From positions 74,559,972 through 74,623,971 of the forward strand of contig OX439040.1 of NCBI GenBank assembly GCA_949317995.1: a DNA stretch of 64,000 bases. Reading direction: 5' to 3'. Shown here piece by piece: positions 24,101 through 36,374 of this stretch (its first letter is position 1; each line of letters starts with the position of its first letter). A program made the translations under genes and the position numbers. Under the pieces are notes generated by a model that saw nothing but the letters and a program-made list of their open reading frames with translations, was not told the origin of the DNA and ran no database searches. The stretch is from Acholoe squamosa. Its lineage: Eukaryota > Annelida > Polychaeta > Phyllodocida > Polynoidae.

Positions 24101-25200
24101 TATCACATTCATCCTCCTGCCAAGTTATGTCAACACATCTTTGATAAAGACATATTATGGCTGAATCCCCATAACCTTGGTGATAGTAAAGACGTTCCTT
24201 GCTGGTTATCTTTCATCATACAACCTTCATATTTGTAGGACTAGTTTCTAGGTTCAGTACAGATAGCTAGAACCATGATTCTAATCCTATTCCTATGGCG
24301 ACCTTTTTGTGACTTGAGGGGAGCAGTCGGTCAAAAATCATAGAAGGTTTGCATATGACAAATTTGGAGGTATTCCAGCCCCTACTCTTCGAATTTTAGT
24401 TTCCCCCTCTATTTTTTTGGCTCAAAGTGTCAGACTGGATGAGATAATTGTGTTACATATGGGTTTTGATGGTCCCATATGAATATTTTGGGCTCCAGGG
24501 GGGTAAAATGGGCCCAAAATTGTCTGGGAGAAATTGTGTCTGGGTGAATGACATTTAGGGGCCTAAGTTACAAGCCATGTTGGGGCTTCATTTTCTACAG
24601 AAACAATCATCATACCTCCATGAAAATCTCAGGTCCAGACTATTTTGACCTGTAGATTAAGAAAATCACATTATCATTTATGTCAGATGTGTCCTTGCTT
24701 TCATAAAAGAAGCATACTTGTAAGAATTATTTTTCATGATTCTGGGCACATGTCTGGGCGAATGACATGTGAGGCCCCATATGCACACTTTCTATGATTT
24801 TGTGACCAGTCATAGTACTTTATGAAATACCCCACAGAACAAAAATTGCAATGTACTGTGTGCACAGTAACACCTCCAGAGACCTTTGGCATTTTCTTAT
24901 ATTTCAGATAAAATTGAAGACAAACATTTCCAGGAACTGGCTGTAGGGTGGATTTTCCTACTCAGATTAAGATGTACTTATATCCTTCAAGACTAATCAT
25001 AAAGTAAATGGCTTGATAGAATTAGCTAACCTATACTACATGTGAAATGTTGTATAAAGTTATTTGGATGAATATGTTTTCTTGATAAAAGATCAGAGCC
25101 TCAGGCAAATATTCCTACAAGGTATGTGAGTGCATTAAATAAACAATAGGCCTACTCTGATTGGAATCATATTTAGAAATGTTAGTGAGTACCACCTGAT
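21141..25200. other. non-coding stretch with a weak exon candidate
   Basis: No clear gene other than the candidate at 23,133. Near 24,300-24,370 and 24,765-24,830 two blocks are inverted copies (AAATCATAGAA then GTNTGCATATG), and GTCTGGGNGAATGACAT occurs near 24,538 and 24,755. A further old TIR element of about 550 bases is therefore possible. A piece of the GATGCAT foldback family lies near 22,365-22,440. Confidence 0.45.
23133..23264 (+). CDS. candidate host exon, Cys-rich
   Basis: The acceptor CTTCATCTCAATTCTCTAG opens a frame containing VLYVDSYSQLGGYILTCSDC, then STSNVTLPAKKG and KTPCPRSCHKCSGE. A possible donor (CCCAG then GTCATG) lies at 23,265; unspliced, the frame ends at a stop at 23,295. 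The CxxC and CPxxCxxC pattern with an N-glycosylation sequon (NVT) suits an extracellular Cys-rich protein. No family is recognised. The donor is weak, so this could instead be a last exon or a chance frame. Confidence 0.28.
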
Positions 25201-25206
25201 GGCGGG

Positions 25207-25580
25207 AGTAGTATAGTATGTATCGGAACGGGACTAAAGCTAATCTAAGGATATTACTCACTCGGCATGCAGCCAATCAGAGGCCTCCATTTGGTCACGT
25301 GACCAATAACCATGGTAACTTGACCTACTTAGGGGATTAGCGACCACCTCTCAGCCAATCAGAGGCCCGCATTCTGTTTACCATGATAACATGACCTACT
25401 TAGGGGATTAGCAACCACCGCTCAGTCAATCAGAGGCCAGCATTCTGGTAACCATGGTAAAATGACCTAATTAGGGGATTAGTGTGGTCATGTGACCCCT
25501 TGTTTGTAAACAACAACACATAGTGCAGTCACATGGTCCCTTGTTTGTAAACAAAGGGGCGTGGCTAATTATGTAAATGA
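25207..25580 (+). repeat. Polinton left terminal inverted repeat
   Basis: Pairs with 37,836-38,139 at roughly 90% by eye. Within it a unit of about 80 bases (containing CCAATCAGAGGCC and TTAGGGGATTAG) is tandemly repeated, with one more unit than in the right arm. Unequal recombination inside the TIR is therefore likely. Confidence 0.88.
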
Positions 25581-26390
25581 TATATATCAAACGCATTTCA
25601 TTTTTTTTTTATATTTTGTTTTATCCAAAATATAAATACAAGTATATACATTCGTCTTTAATCATAAGCCAGGCTGTACATAGTGTAATCTTTGTATATG
25701 GTTTTCATGCAAGCGTTCTTTCGAAATGAAGGAATGGTGTGAGTCATACCCCCTGTCCACAATTCATCTAAATTACAATAGAAATCCGCTGAAGTATAAT
25801 ACCAAGTATGCCATTTAGTCTGTAGAGCGTTCTGTATATTTTCAAAATGCAACTCTCTTCAGAGCACACGATCTAAACACTCTTGACAGAAGGTGTTGAA
25901 TATTCTCTCACATATCCCGTAAAAAGTCGAGAAGAATTATTAAAGTGTTAGTAGATTCTAAAGTATACCGCCTTTTGATGAGAGGACATGTTTTCTGATT
26001 GTGAAATTGATATAGTCCTATCTATCTGTCTGTGAAGACATCGGTCCCTCTCCAGAAAACATCTTTGAAACACTCTTTCAACGAATCGAATGTCCGATTA
26101 GAAATGAGTCCTTTATGAACATTTTGTTTTAACAACGGTGCTTTAAAAAACAGTATATCTGTTGCATTGATTATTTCCCATGTGTAAAACGGTTCACAAG
26201 TGCACATATTATCCGTTTAACAATATACGAGTAGGTGAGGTAGTACCTTGAACATTTGAGGTTCCAGCCAGAAGAGCTATATCCATGGGCGACGGGGTGG
26301 TAATAATGTGCAATCTTGTACAGTATCCAAGATATTTTTTACCCCCCTCAGGATCTTTAGCCAGAGCTGCAATGTCTATGGATTTAGGTG

Positions 26391-26868
26391 TGTAGTGTTC
26401 TACCCCTCGAGGTTAATCGAATCCTTCGATAAACAACGAAGAACAACTATTCAGGTTCCAGTTAAAACTTTATTGTCAATAACGCATAGGCATCAGCCGT
26501 TCTCAATGACACTTACAGGTAGTAGAGTTTGAACTCTAAAGCACTCTCGACACTAGACGACTAGCACAGCCTTCTAGTGTCTATAGTTATTAACCCACAT
26601 TTACCTTCTCTGTGTAACAGCACAGAGAAGTATCACAATATGGTAGTTGGGCAGCCGCCAACCATCGCTTACGATGGTCCGTCACGACTGGACTGACCCT
26701 GAGGAAGGCCGTACAACGGCCTTATATACACCAGAGTTGAGGGCCACATGACCATGTGGTGACGTGGCGCTGGACTCCAGCGCCCCCAGGCGTCGGGTAA
26801 GAGAGGTGCTCTCGACGTCGCCCACGAGGACCACAAAGGTACCTCAAGGATGACTCGGGACCACCACA
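26391..26868 (-). repeat. long terminal repeat of the left LTR fossil
   Basis: 478 bases bounded by TGTAGTG and its imperfect inverse (CCACCACA), next to a C-rich run that reads as a polypurine tract on the - strand. It contains TTTATTG (AATAAA on the - strand) near 26,468 and CTTATATACACC (a TATA box on the - strand) near 26,722. A second copy is not recognised in the window. Confidence 0.55.
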
Positions 26869-29689
26869 CCACCCCCCACTAGACTGAAACAAGGTCTCTG
26901 AAAAGTTTCAGAGATCCTGGATCAGTCTAAAGAAAAAGGTAATAATTTAAACTACCGTATCTGACGACATAGTCGACAGATACAGTAGGGGAATATATAG
27001 AAATATGAGGTTTCTACTGTACTGTAGAAAAAAAATTATTATCACAGTTAGTTAGGGGCACTGCGCCATCCAACGTTGGAGACCAGTGTCGAAACACTGC
27101 TTCACGACCGGTTCCTGGTTGATCCGAGAGAGGCACGACCGGGTATGGTAACCGGGGTCGTGTCGTTTCCTCCCTGTCTCGTTGAGAAGCTCCTTCCAGC
27201 GTAGGAAGCCCATCGGTAGTGTACAGTACAACTACGATGGTCCTTTGACCGTGAGTCCGAGGATGTGTGGCACCACTGGTTTCCTAGAACCAGGGTGGCA
27301 TCGGATCCACACAGGTAGGTCCGGGGACAGGAAAGGTACCCCCACTCGTGGAGGGTACACCGTCGTCCAGGAACAAGTTCCCGGGGGTTCCATGCTGACA
27401 TCGAGACTCTGTTCGATGTCAGCGGTCCGAACTGGGGGGAAGGAACAGTAGTATCATACTACTGCTCCTCCGAGATGGACCCGGTAGCGGCGTCGATTTC
27501 CGCCTGCTCTCCGTCAGTGCGATCATCATTACGTGAAGCACTGGTGGCTAACTGGCCGGAAAACGTCGGCGACTCGGGCAACGGAGCCTCGCGGTCCATT
27601 GTCGTTCCCCAAGCCTCATTAGAGGTCTTGGGTGCATCTCGGGAGTCTCCCTCAGCATCTGAGTGGAGGACTGCCGAGTCTGCAGAGTCGCTCTCGTTGT
27701 CGTCGTCGCTCTCTCGACCGTCAAGGTCGTCCTGGTCAGGGGGAGCTGTTGGAGAGTGGCCGATGACATCGACGTCCCTGTCGACGTCCATCGACTGTTC
27801 CACCTCTGCAGATACTACTGCACTGGTGGACGCCGATTGGTCCGGGCAGACGGCTGCTCCTGCGTTATTCAGAGGCTTGATGCCCTGAAGACCCTCTGAA
27901 CAGCTGGCGGAGCAGGCTCGGTGGCTCCCGAGAGGTCGACCAGGGGAGCCGAGGAGGAAGGCGCGATGGCTGGTCGGTAGACAGAAGCGCCGAGAGACCT
28001 TCCAGGGGTGTCAGGCTTATCCTGCACCACCTGCTCTTGACCCAACATGGTCATAGCCGAGCTCAGATTATCTATCCTCGGAGATAACTCTCTCAGAGGA
28101 TTAGACTGTGCTGCCAGCGTCCTGACGTCGGGAACGACTCCACCTTCGACGAGGTACCTCTGCGCTTTGCGAGAAGGGTCGGTACGGACAGGTTTCAGGG
28201 TTCTGACGTCATGGTGCTTGTCCTTTATCCATTCCGAGAGTTGGACCCCGAAGACTCTAAAGAATTCGCGGTCCTTTTCCTCCCAGCTTTCTATGATAGC
28301 ATCCCTCGTGGTGATATCATATTGAGCTTGTGACTCGAAGTTATTGAGTCGCGTGCGGACATCGGTCAGACCAGAGTCCATCTCCATCTGCACAGTCTGA
28401 CGCGCCTCTTCCCTAAGAGCCAGAAGGAGCTCGTTACGGATGGCCGTGTTTGTTCTGTCAAACAGGCTGAAAAAGTAGGCATTCTCTTCCTCACGGAATG
28501 CCTCACCGAAGTGATCGATAGCAGGGCTGCCCGTCATCTGTAGAAGTCCCTTGCATCGTTCCACTAACGACTTGGGGACTCCACGTTTGACGCCATCGCT
28601 GTACGCATCGCAAGGTTGCTGTTGGGGTGTCGGCGCCTGACACGACGTTGGAGAAGGCAGCTCCTGCTCCCGAGGTTAGTGTCGGGCCACCTACGTGAAC
28701 ACGCGGTGTGGCAGCTGGGGGGCTGTCCTTTGCCGCTGTAGGTGGCTTGACAGGAGGGGACGAGTTGGTGGTGACCTTGGGTTGTCGATCACGACCACTC
28801 CGAGGTTCCACCGCCTTGCCTCCCGACTTAGCACCGCTGGTACTGGTTTTAGCTGAACCAGTCGAAGCAGTCTTCGACTTTTTAGGAGCCGGGGCCGGAG
28901 TGGACTTCGATGCCTGTACGGGCTTCGAGGGGGCCACTTGCGGCTTTGGTTTCTTAGGTTCAGTCGAACCAGCAGACTTTCCAGCGTCGGTAGAGTGGTT
29001 TCTCTTTTTCCCACTCGTAGAGGCTGTCGGTGCTGGGTCTCGAGGATGACTGGCCTCCTGCTTCTTTCCCTGAACTCCTGGTAGGCACCGTAGAAAGCGG
29101 GCATGAGCTCCGGTCTGATATACAGGCGCTTTGTAGACAAAGGTGCGGGAGCCATCCGCATCCAGTGTCTAGTCGGCGCGCCAGTTTTCTCATTCTGCTC
29201 ACACTTGCCAACTAGTGTCTCTACTAGCTGGATAGCGCCCTCGGCGTTGTACTTGTGGGGCTGCTTGTATGACTTAAGATGACGCGCCATCAATCCTCTT
29301 CGTGCAGTCACAAAAGGAGGAGAGGTCGGGTCATCGGGGTCCTGATAACATGGAATGGTCTTTTCCACCTTAACACAACCGGACGGATGGCTCGATGCTC
29401 TTCCACCAAGAGTCGAGCATACCTGCCATCGGTCGTGTACACGCGAGGGGGAACCCCTTACGTGTGCAGTTCTCGAAAGCACACTGCTGCCCGGGATTGA
29501 AGCTGCAGCAGCCGCGACCTTCAAGTCGCGCTTCTGCTGCTTTGCGGCCTCTTTCGCCTTTCGACGGAGCTCCTTCTCTCTCTCCTGGGACTCTGCCAGG
29601 GCTTTCTGTGCATCCTCGATCTGCTTCAGAAGAGCTGCACTTTTAGCCGAGGTTGACTCGAGGTCCTGCTCGGGTCTGGTCCTCTTGGA

Positions 29690-29857
29690 TTTCTTCTTCT
29701 TCTTCTTCTTCTTCTTCTTCTTCTTCTTCTTCTTCTTCTTCTTCTTCTTCTTCTTCTTCTTCTTCTTCTTCTTCTTCTTCTTCTTCTTCTTCTTCTTCTT
29801 CTTCTTCTTCTTCTTCTTCTTCTTCTTCTTCTTCTTCTTCTTCTTCTTCTTCTTCTG
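29690..29857. repeat. (CTT)n microsatellite, about 56 units
   Basis: About 168 bases of pure CTT/TTC triplets inside the gag-like region of an LTR fossil. Translated on the - strand it gives a run of Lys; other frames give Glu or Ser runs, so the very long frames crossing it are repeat by-products. Confidence 0.97.
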
Positions 29858-29944
29858 AGATTGGTGACTCGCCGAAGAGCTGTACCCAGACTGCTCGTCG
29901 GATGAGGACCCCATGGTTCTTCTTGAACAATGGACTCAATTAAG

Positions 29945-30110
29945 AGAAGACTCCAGGCCTCGAACCGTTCTCAGATGGGTCGAGACGTCGAAGAGGTATT
30001 CGAGGGGTTTCGATCCGCACTCCGGCGGGTCGAAGCCTCGAAGTGCCTTCGATGTACTTCGAACCGCACTCAGGCGGCTCGAAGGACCGAAGACTAGGGT
30101 TTTGAGAGAA
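29945..30110. repeat. imperfect tandem repeat rich in TCGAA
   Basis: A unit of roughly 45-60 bases containing TCGAACCGCACTCAGGCGG or close variants, then TCGAAG, occurs about three times. It lies between the gag-like region and the next LTR. Confidence 0.6.
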
Positions 30111-30150
30111 CACGAACCTGCACACAGGCAGGTCGTGTCTCTAGACACTA

Positions 30151-30519
30151 TGATGTGGGTGACCTCCTACACTCAGGTAGGAAGTCCCCATGCAGAGGTG
30201 TACTAGCTGAGCTAACCTAGGCTTAGTCCAGCTTATCTGCGTCCAACTCTCACAAGCAGGGCGCAAATGTGACCTCCAGGGTGTGCGACACGGCCTTTTA
30301 TCCCTGTGGAGCGCGTCTCTGATTGGAGGAACGGCGTATGTGACTGAGCGGGGCGACCCCCATTGGTCCACAGCGCATCACGCCATGACCAAATAAGGTA
30401 ATGCTCCAAAAATGGAACGACTCACTCTCCTCACACCGTCACGCTCTGGTTCTCCAGTCGCATTGTTTGCATATGCCGTTAATTCTATGCGGGCTCCAAC
30501 ACTGTCAACATGGGCATCA
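30151..30519 (-). repeat. long terminal repeat of the Gypsy-type fossil
   Basis: 369 bases that begin TGATG and end CATCA, i.e. the short inverted ends typical of LTRs. On the - strand they are preceded by a purine tract (AAACGGGGGTGCC). A GGGATAAAAGG box on the - strand near 30,300 would serve as a TATA element. Confidence 0.65.
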
Positions 30520-31421
30520 AAGGCACCCCCGTTTTAGCAGACTACCGGGATTAAAAATGGTCCCAATATGGACCTGCCAGGCAGAATCCATCAGCCTATG
30601 CTGGGAACCCATCCACACAGTCCGATTAAACAAGGGGCCCATGCTTTTCATGTTTCCAGTGTAGGATTGTCTCAAATTAAGAGGCAATCGCATGACTTCT
30701 CCGTCGGCTTCACGTCCACAGACAGATTTACCCAAGAATGGCACCCGTTATTTAAATCCTTATTAAAAACAGGTTGGTAAAGCTGCTGCTTAGTATTGTG
30801 CGATCCGTCGATTACTGAGTAGGGTTTAATCTAGGACTTTTCCTGATTTTAACCTTTACTGTAGGAACAAGTGTTGAGCCTCGGGCGGGTTTACTATTAC
30901 CCCCTCCTGGCTCGCCGTCCTTTGATGTGACCGGGCCGACCAGGTTATTAGCCCGTTTCCGTCGACGTCGGCCTCCCATCACTTGTGGCGATGTGGATGA
31001 AGGGTCCAGAGTGTTTGCTCTGGGTTTTCTTTCATCCTCGACACTTGTCGATCGTCCCTTTGATGAGCCTTGGCGCTTAAGCCTTGCTTGAGTCATAGGT
31101 CCGGTCTGGAGTGACTGATCCTTGACTTCAATTGAAACATTTCGATGTGAAGTTTGTTCAGTCAATTGCATCTTCGAGGGGGGTCGAGCTGCCGACGTTC
31201 CTTCAAAGGCGGTTTAGACGCTTTCGACTTATCTCGACGAGCCGGTCGACCATGGCGTCGCTTTGATGGTTTACTGGCGTCCAACACCTCCACCTCGCAC
31301 AGCTTTCGAGCTTTGTTCTGCCGTTTTCAATGACCCCGCTTAGTTTGTTTTTTAGGCTGAACTTCCGGTCGCGACCTTTCGATCTCTGTTCAGAAACAAA
31401 TTTAGCCCTTTTCATGGCCCC

Positions 31422-32219
31422 ACATCTCAGAGAAGAGACGAGACTCGAATTCTCGACCTTGGTCGGAATGCAAGAGCAACGGAACTCCAAAGGTCAAGAC
31501 CCATTCATCCACGAAAGCCTCTGCACAGGTCTCTGCTGTGTGATTTGGTAAGGGAATAGCGCGAACATACTTGGTGAAGTAATCCTGGATTACTAACATG
31601 CAAGTATTCTTGTTTGGTGTGGGTGCAAACCCCGAGATGATATCCATAGCTATCCTCCCAGATCTCACCCCGAACAATTCTTGGTGCAAAGGAGACTTAC
31701 CCATGCCCTCACCGGACTTTACCGAACAACAGGTAGGACAATGTCGAACCCAACGACCTATGTCCTTCCCCATTCCAGGCCAGTAATATCTCCGCTTCAC
31801 CTTTTCGAGCGTTCGTTTTCGACCAAAATGTGCCGCTGTTTGGTGTCCGTGGCAAAAGGAGAGTACCTCGCCCCTCAGTTGGCGTGGTATCACTACTTGG
31901 ATCGTGCGTCTTGCGCGACCCGCCTCGACTTTCCAGCGACATAACAAGCCTTCACGGAAAGTTAAGAGAGGCCATTGCCCTATTAATTTTCGTACTTCGG
32001 CGCTCTCGATTGATACCTCAGGCCTAGTTGGTTTAGCCCCCTTAACTAGCCATTCGGCAACCCGTCTGATGTCAGCGTCCGCTTTCCGAGCATCAATAAG
32101 TTCATCGAGAGACCAAAACGCAACTCCTACCCGACTGTCTACTAGACTGCCTACAGCCGCCAAAACAGCGTTGTGACTGCCGCAGTCTGTGCAATCTGAC
32201 CTTTGGCATAGCCGCACAG
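31422..32219 (-). repeat. repeated integrase-region block, copy 1 (pairs with 32,957-33,747)
   Basis: About 0.8 kb that matches 32,957-33,747 at roughly 97% by eye. Both copies start with CATCTCAGAGAAGAGACGAG and end with GACCTTTGGCATAGCC. A shared flank (TTTTTAGGCTGAACTTC, then GGTCGCGACCTTTCGATCT) occurs beside both. This is a segmental repeat within the LTR fossil. Confidence 0.85.
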
Positions 32220-35200
32220 TTTTTTAGGCTGAACTTCTGGTCGCGACCTTTCGATCTATAATTCGACCTGTTCAGAAACAAATTTAGCCCTTTTCGTGGC
32301 CCCGCAAGAAGGTGAATCATCATCAAGTTGTGGCTGCAACAACTCGACAGTTTGTGATAGTTCCACGCCCAACCACCGGCATACTCTATCAACATTGCTC
32401 TTTTGCAACCGCCCACGGGACGATCGAAGTAATAGTGTCGACTCAGAGAGGACAGAATCCACTACGAACGGCCCGTCCCAGTTGGGTGCAAGCTTCATAG
32501 CTGCTTGGGGGGTGTGGTACCTCACCACCTGTTCCCCAACTGAGTATCTTCTCTGCTTTAGCCCATAGTCATACCCGACTTTCTGGCATTCCGCAGATTT
32601 ACCTAAATTCTCTCTTACCATGCTGTAACTTTCCCTCAACAGATCTTGAAGCTGTTCCACAAAAGTAACGGAACAAGGGACCTCGAAAGGGTTCTCGATT
32701 GAGCCGAAAATCACATCCGCTGGCATGAGAATTTCTTCCCCGAATACCATCATATTTGGACTGCATCCAGTAGAACTATGTTCAGAGCTGTTATATGCGG
32801 ACACGACATATTTAGCCTGTTCATCCCAGTCGTCCATATGTTTGTCAACCAACATAGTCAGACTCTGAATCAGTGTTCTGTTGAACCTCTCCACCTGGCC
32901 ATCACTTTGTGGCCTATACGGATTGGTCCTCTGTTTTACAATTGTTAAATATTCACACATCTCAGAGAAGAGACGAGACTCGAATTCTCGACCTTGGTTG
33001 GAATGCAAGAGCAACGGAAAGCCAAATGTCAAGACCCATTCGTCCACAAAGGCCTCTGCACAGGTCTCTGCTGTGTGATTTGTTAAGGGAATAGCGCGAA
33101 CATACTTGGTGAAATAATCCTGGATTACTAACATGCAAGTATTCTTGTTTGGTGTGGGTGCAAACCCCGAGATGATATCCATAGCTATCCTCCCAAATCT
33201 CACCCCGAACAATTCTTGGTGCAAAGGAGACTTACCCATGCCCTCACCGGGCTTTACCAAACAACATATAGGACAATGTCGAACCCAATGTCCTTCCCCA
33301 TTCCAGGCCAGTAATATCTCCGCTTCACCTTTTCGAGCGTTCGTTTTCGACCAAAATGTGCCGCTGTTCGGTGTCCGTGGCAAAAGGAGAGTACCTCGCC
33401 CCTCAGTTGGCGTGGTATCACTACTTGGATCGTGCGTCTTGCGCGACCCGCCTCGACTTTCCAGCGACATAACAAGCCTTCACGGAAAGTTAAGAGAGGC
33501 CATTACCCTATTAATTTTCGTACTTCGGCGCTCTCGATTGATACCTCAGGCCTAGTTGGTTTAGCCCCCTTAACTAGCCATTCGGCAACCCGTCTGATGT
33601 CAGCGTCCGCTTTCCGAGCATCAATAAGTTCATCGAGAGACCAAAACGCAACTCCTACCCGACTGTCTACTAGACTGCCTACAGCCGCCAAAACAGCGTT
33701 GTGACTGCCGCAGTCTGTGCAATCTGACCTTTGGCATAGCCACACAGGGATACCACTAAGGCCATCGGCATTCAGATGCTTGGCGCCACTTCGATGTTCG
33801 ATCTTAGAGTTTTCGAGACCGAACTCCGAAAGGTGGGCCAGCCACCTACCCATCATTCCTTCAGCTTCTTTGAAATTCCGGAGCCATTTCAAAGAAGAAT
33901 GATCGGTGCGGATAGTGAAATTACCACCATAGAGGTAGTGCCTAAACTTCCTGGTGTACACGACAACTGCCAACAGTTCTCTTTTGGTGGTGCAGTAGTT
34001 TCGTCGTGTCTTTCTTAGAGTGTTACTAGCAAAGGAGATTGGGACCTCCATTCCATCCTGAATCTGGGATAGAACAGCTCCAATCGCCGTGTTGCTAGCA
34101 TCAGTGTCTAAGATAAAACGACCGTCGGGTGTGGGGAATCGAAGCACAGGAGTCATTTTAACTTGACAAAAGCATGTTCAGCTCTTTCTGTCCATGTGAA
34201 TGCCTCGTAACGACCTCTACTACATTTAGGTTTTTGGGTCACTAAGTGCTGCAAAGGACCTACTAGTTCTGTTGCGCAGACTCTGGCCAGCTGCCGCATC
34301 AGGGCTTCTCTCCCGGCGTTGACGTTCACTTTCGATTCAGTCGAACCCTCGACCTCAGACTTTGGGCTGCCAGCGCTCTGTTCTTTGGCCATTGAGGCTT
34401 TTTCTACACCGACATCTTTGGAACCCAACCGGTGATCAACCGGTGCCACTGTGGTAGAGGGCTTGGACGGCCCTACCGGGACCTTACCTAGTTCCTTCAA
34501 ATCTACTGTTGTTTGATCAGGAGTGCCAGAGGTGTTGATACCTTGGCTTTTCGATGGTCGGGCAGCTCGATTCCCACGTCGAGCCGCCCGCCTCAGTTTT
34601 TCGTCGCGTCGGGTGGTAGACCTTTAATAGGCTCGGGGCAAGTTCATGCAAAATGCCCTTGCCTCTTACAGTTCCAACACTTGGCGTCGGACGGAGGGGT
34701 ACTCGGCTTCTCTGAGTTAGTAACAGGAACATTCCCTCCCTCGATCACTCTGAGTAAATTCTTCAATTGACTCAGCGAGAAGGTCTGTTCCTGTACCTTG
34801 GGTTTGGAGGCCTTATTTGACACCCTCGATTTACCAGCAGCTTTCTGACTTTTCTTAGTCTTACTCCCCGCCACGGGCTTCGAGTACGAGGACACCTCAC
34901 CCTGTTCCTCATCGACCAAAGCGGTGTCGGCCAATGCCGACATTGCGTTTGTCGAAGTAGGATTCACCAACTTCGGCAGTAGTTTTCGTTTTCTCAACAA
35001 CTCATCTGCCAAGTCCATGATATCCCTGAGGGACATGTAAATGCGCCACTCCCGAAGCACGTCTTGTTGCAAATCAGTGTCATATAATCCTCCTATGAAC
35101 AACTGGTTGACTTTGGTTATTAGCCATTCCACCGAGAAGTCCACACCTGGATAGGCATCGCCGGCAAGTCGTCTTAAAGCAAAGCCATAAGCTCTGATGC

Positions 35201-36374
35201 TTTCGTTCTTGCCCTGGCGTCTCTTCTCCATAGTGACAATGGGGTCTTGAGTCTAGAGGTCATGGCTTCTGTTACCATGTCGACCAGCCCCTCTAGAGTC
35301 CCATCTCCATGCTCCTCCCACAACCATACAGTATCACCTGCAGGGCCGTTCTGGAGTAGCATGAGGAGTTGAGCCAATGCCATACTCGAGGTCCATACAT
35401 TCACTTGACGGACATGATTGAATCCATGGTACCAACGGAGCCAATCATCCTTCCATGTAAATGCAGGACACTTGACTGACCTAGTTCGGGCAGGTTCGTG
35501 CCCGATAGAGGTATTATCAAACATCCTACTTGATCTTCTGACCTGATCAAGAGCGAATGTTGTACCTCTTCTAGGTATTTGATGGTCAATCTCCATGTTT
35601 CTCATACTGGTATCTGCACGACTATGATTCATCCCCCAGGGGTTACCAGTCTCGGCCTCACTCAAATGTGAAGCCTCGAACCTGATATCCCTAGACCATC
35701 AGTACACGGCATCGAAGAAATGGGTTGGGTTCAATGTGATCTCGATTCTACTTTCGAGATGTCGTCGATAGCCCCTACCATTCAATCGATCTCTGACTGC
35801 TGTTTCGAATGTTCCGCCTGTTTCAATTCTGATACTAGGAATTCCAGTCGGCTATGTTCTGCTTTCGAGAGATCTCGTTGCTCGCTAAGGGCAAAGAGTT
35901 GCTCAACCTTCTTCATGGCACAATTAAGCCACTCCCTGTAGTCAGGATTCTCGACCAGGTCCCCTTGAGTAGCAACCCTCGCAGTGCTGCATTCACTACT
36001 TTGTTGCTTCTCTAGAGGTCTAGCGGCACGCACTTTCAAGTCTGTTTGCTCCTGCAGATGTTCTTCAAGTGCGAGTTCATCACGAACTTCTTGATTGACC
36101 CTGGCTTCGTCAGCCTCTCTACGAGATGACATCTCTCGTCGATTTCTCCACGCATGGCTCCCAAAGCATTCAAATCCTTCCTCAGAGATTGAGCTACTAA
36201 GGTTTCAGATTTTAGGGAATTAAGCTCGGCTTCATGTCTCGCTTTACGTTCCATCAAAATCTGATATTCGGCCATCTTATCTGCGTGTATGATTCGCTCC
36301 TCAGAACGACGACGCACTTCTGCCTCGTCCCTGGCTCGAGCATCCTCGTCAGCTTGCATGAGCGCGGGCACCAC

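Larger units (their letters stand above)
26391..30150 (-). mobile_element. LTR-retrotransposon fossil with gag-like coding, nested in Polinton
   Basis: An LTR-like repeat unit at 26,391-26,868 reads TGTAGTG at one end and CCACCACA at the other, with AATAAA and TATA-type signals on the - strand. A purine-rich tract (AGTGGGGGGTGG on the - strand) sits where a polypurine tract should. The internal region (about 27,450-29,940) holds - strand gag-like frames: a helical segment rich in Glu/Arg/Lys (LKQIEDAQKALAESQERE), a mid region (about 27,870-28,560) and an acidic end. No pol domain is recognised in it. It is broken in several places. It abuts the next LTR element at 30,150. The end motif resembles that of the element at 42.4-45.3 kb, so the two may be related families. 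Confidence 0.55.
30151..36370 (-). mobile_element. Gypsy-type (Metaviridae) LTR-retrotransposon fossil, broken
   Basis: On the - strand, from right to left, the recognisable parts are: a coiled-coil-prone region (about 35,780-36,370); a gag region (about 34,640-35,670) with a CCHC zinc knuckle (CWNCKRQGHFA); RNase H (about 33,500-34,160, TDASNTAIGAVLSQ and RTDHSSLKWL); integrase zinc-binding and core regions (about 32,250-33,480, HFGRKRTLEKVKRRYYWPGM, MDIISGF and NPYRPQSDGQVERFN); a basic C-terminal region; a polypurine-like tract; and an LTR at 30,151-30,519. RNase H plus integrase in this order is Gypsy-like. A stretch of about 0.8 kb covering the RNase H end and integrase start occurs twice with few differences. 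The element is broken in several places and the second LTR is not recognised. It sits inside the Polinton, so it is younger than it. Confidence 0.8.

Noticed and set aside
29355-29943. Long Phe-, Ser- and Glu-rich frames
   Set aside because: Alternative translations of the (CTT)n run.
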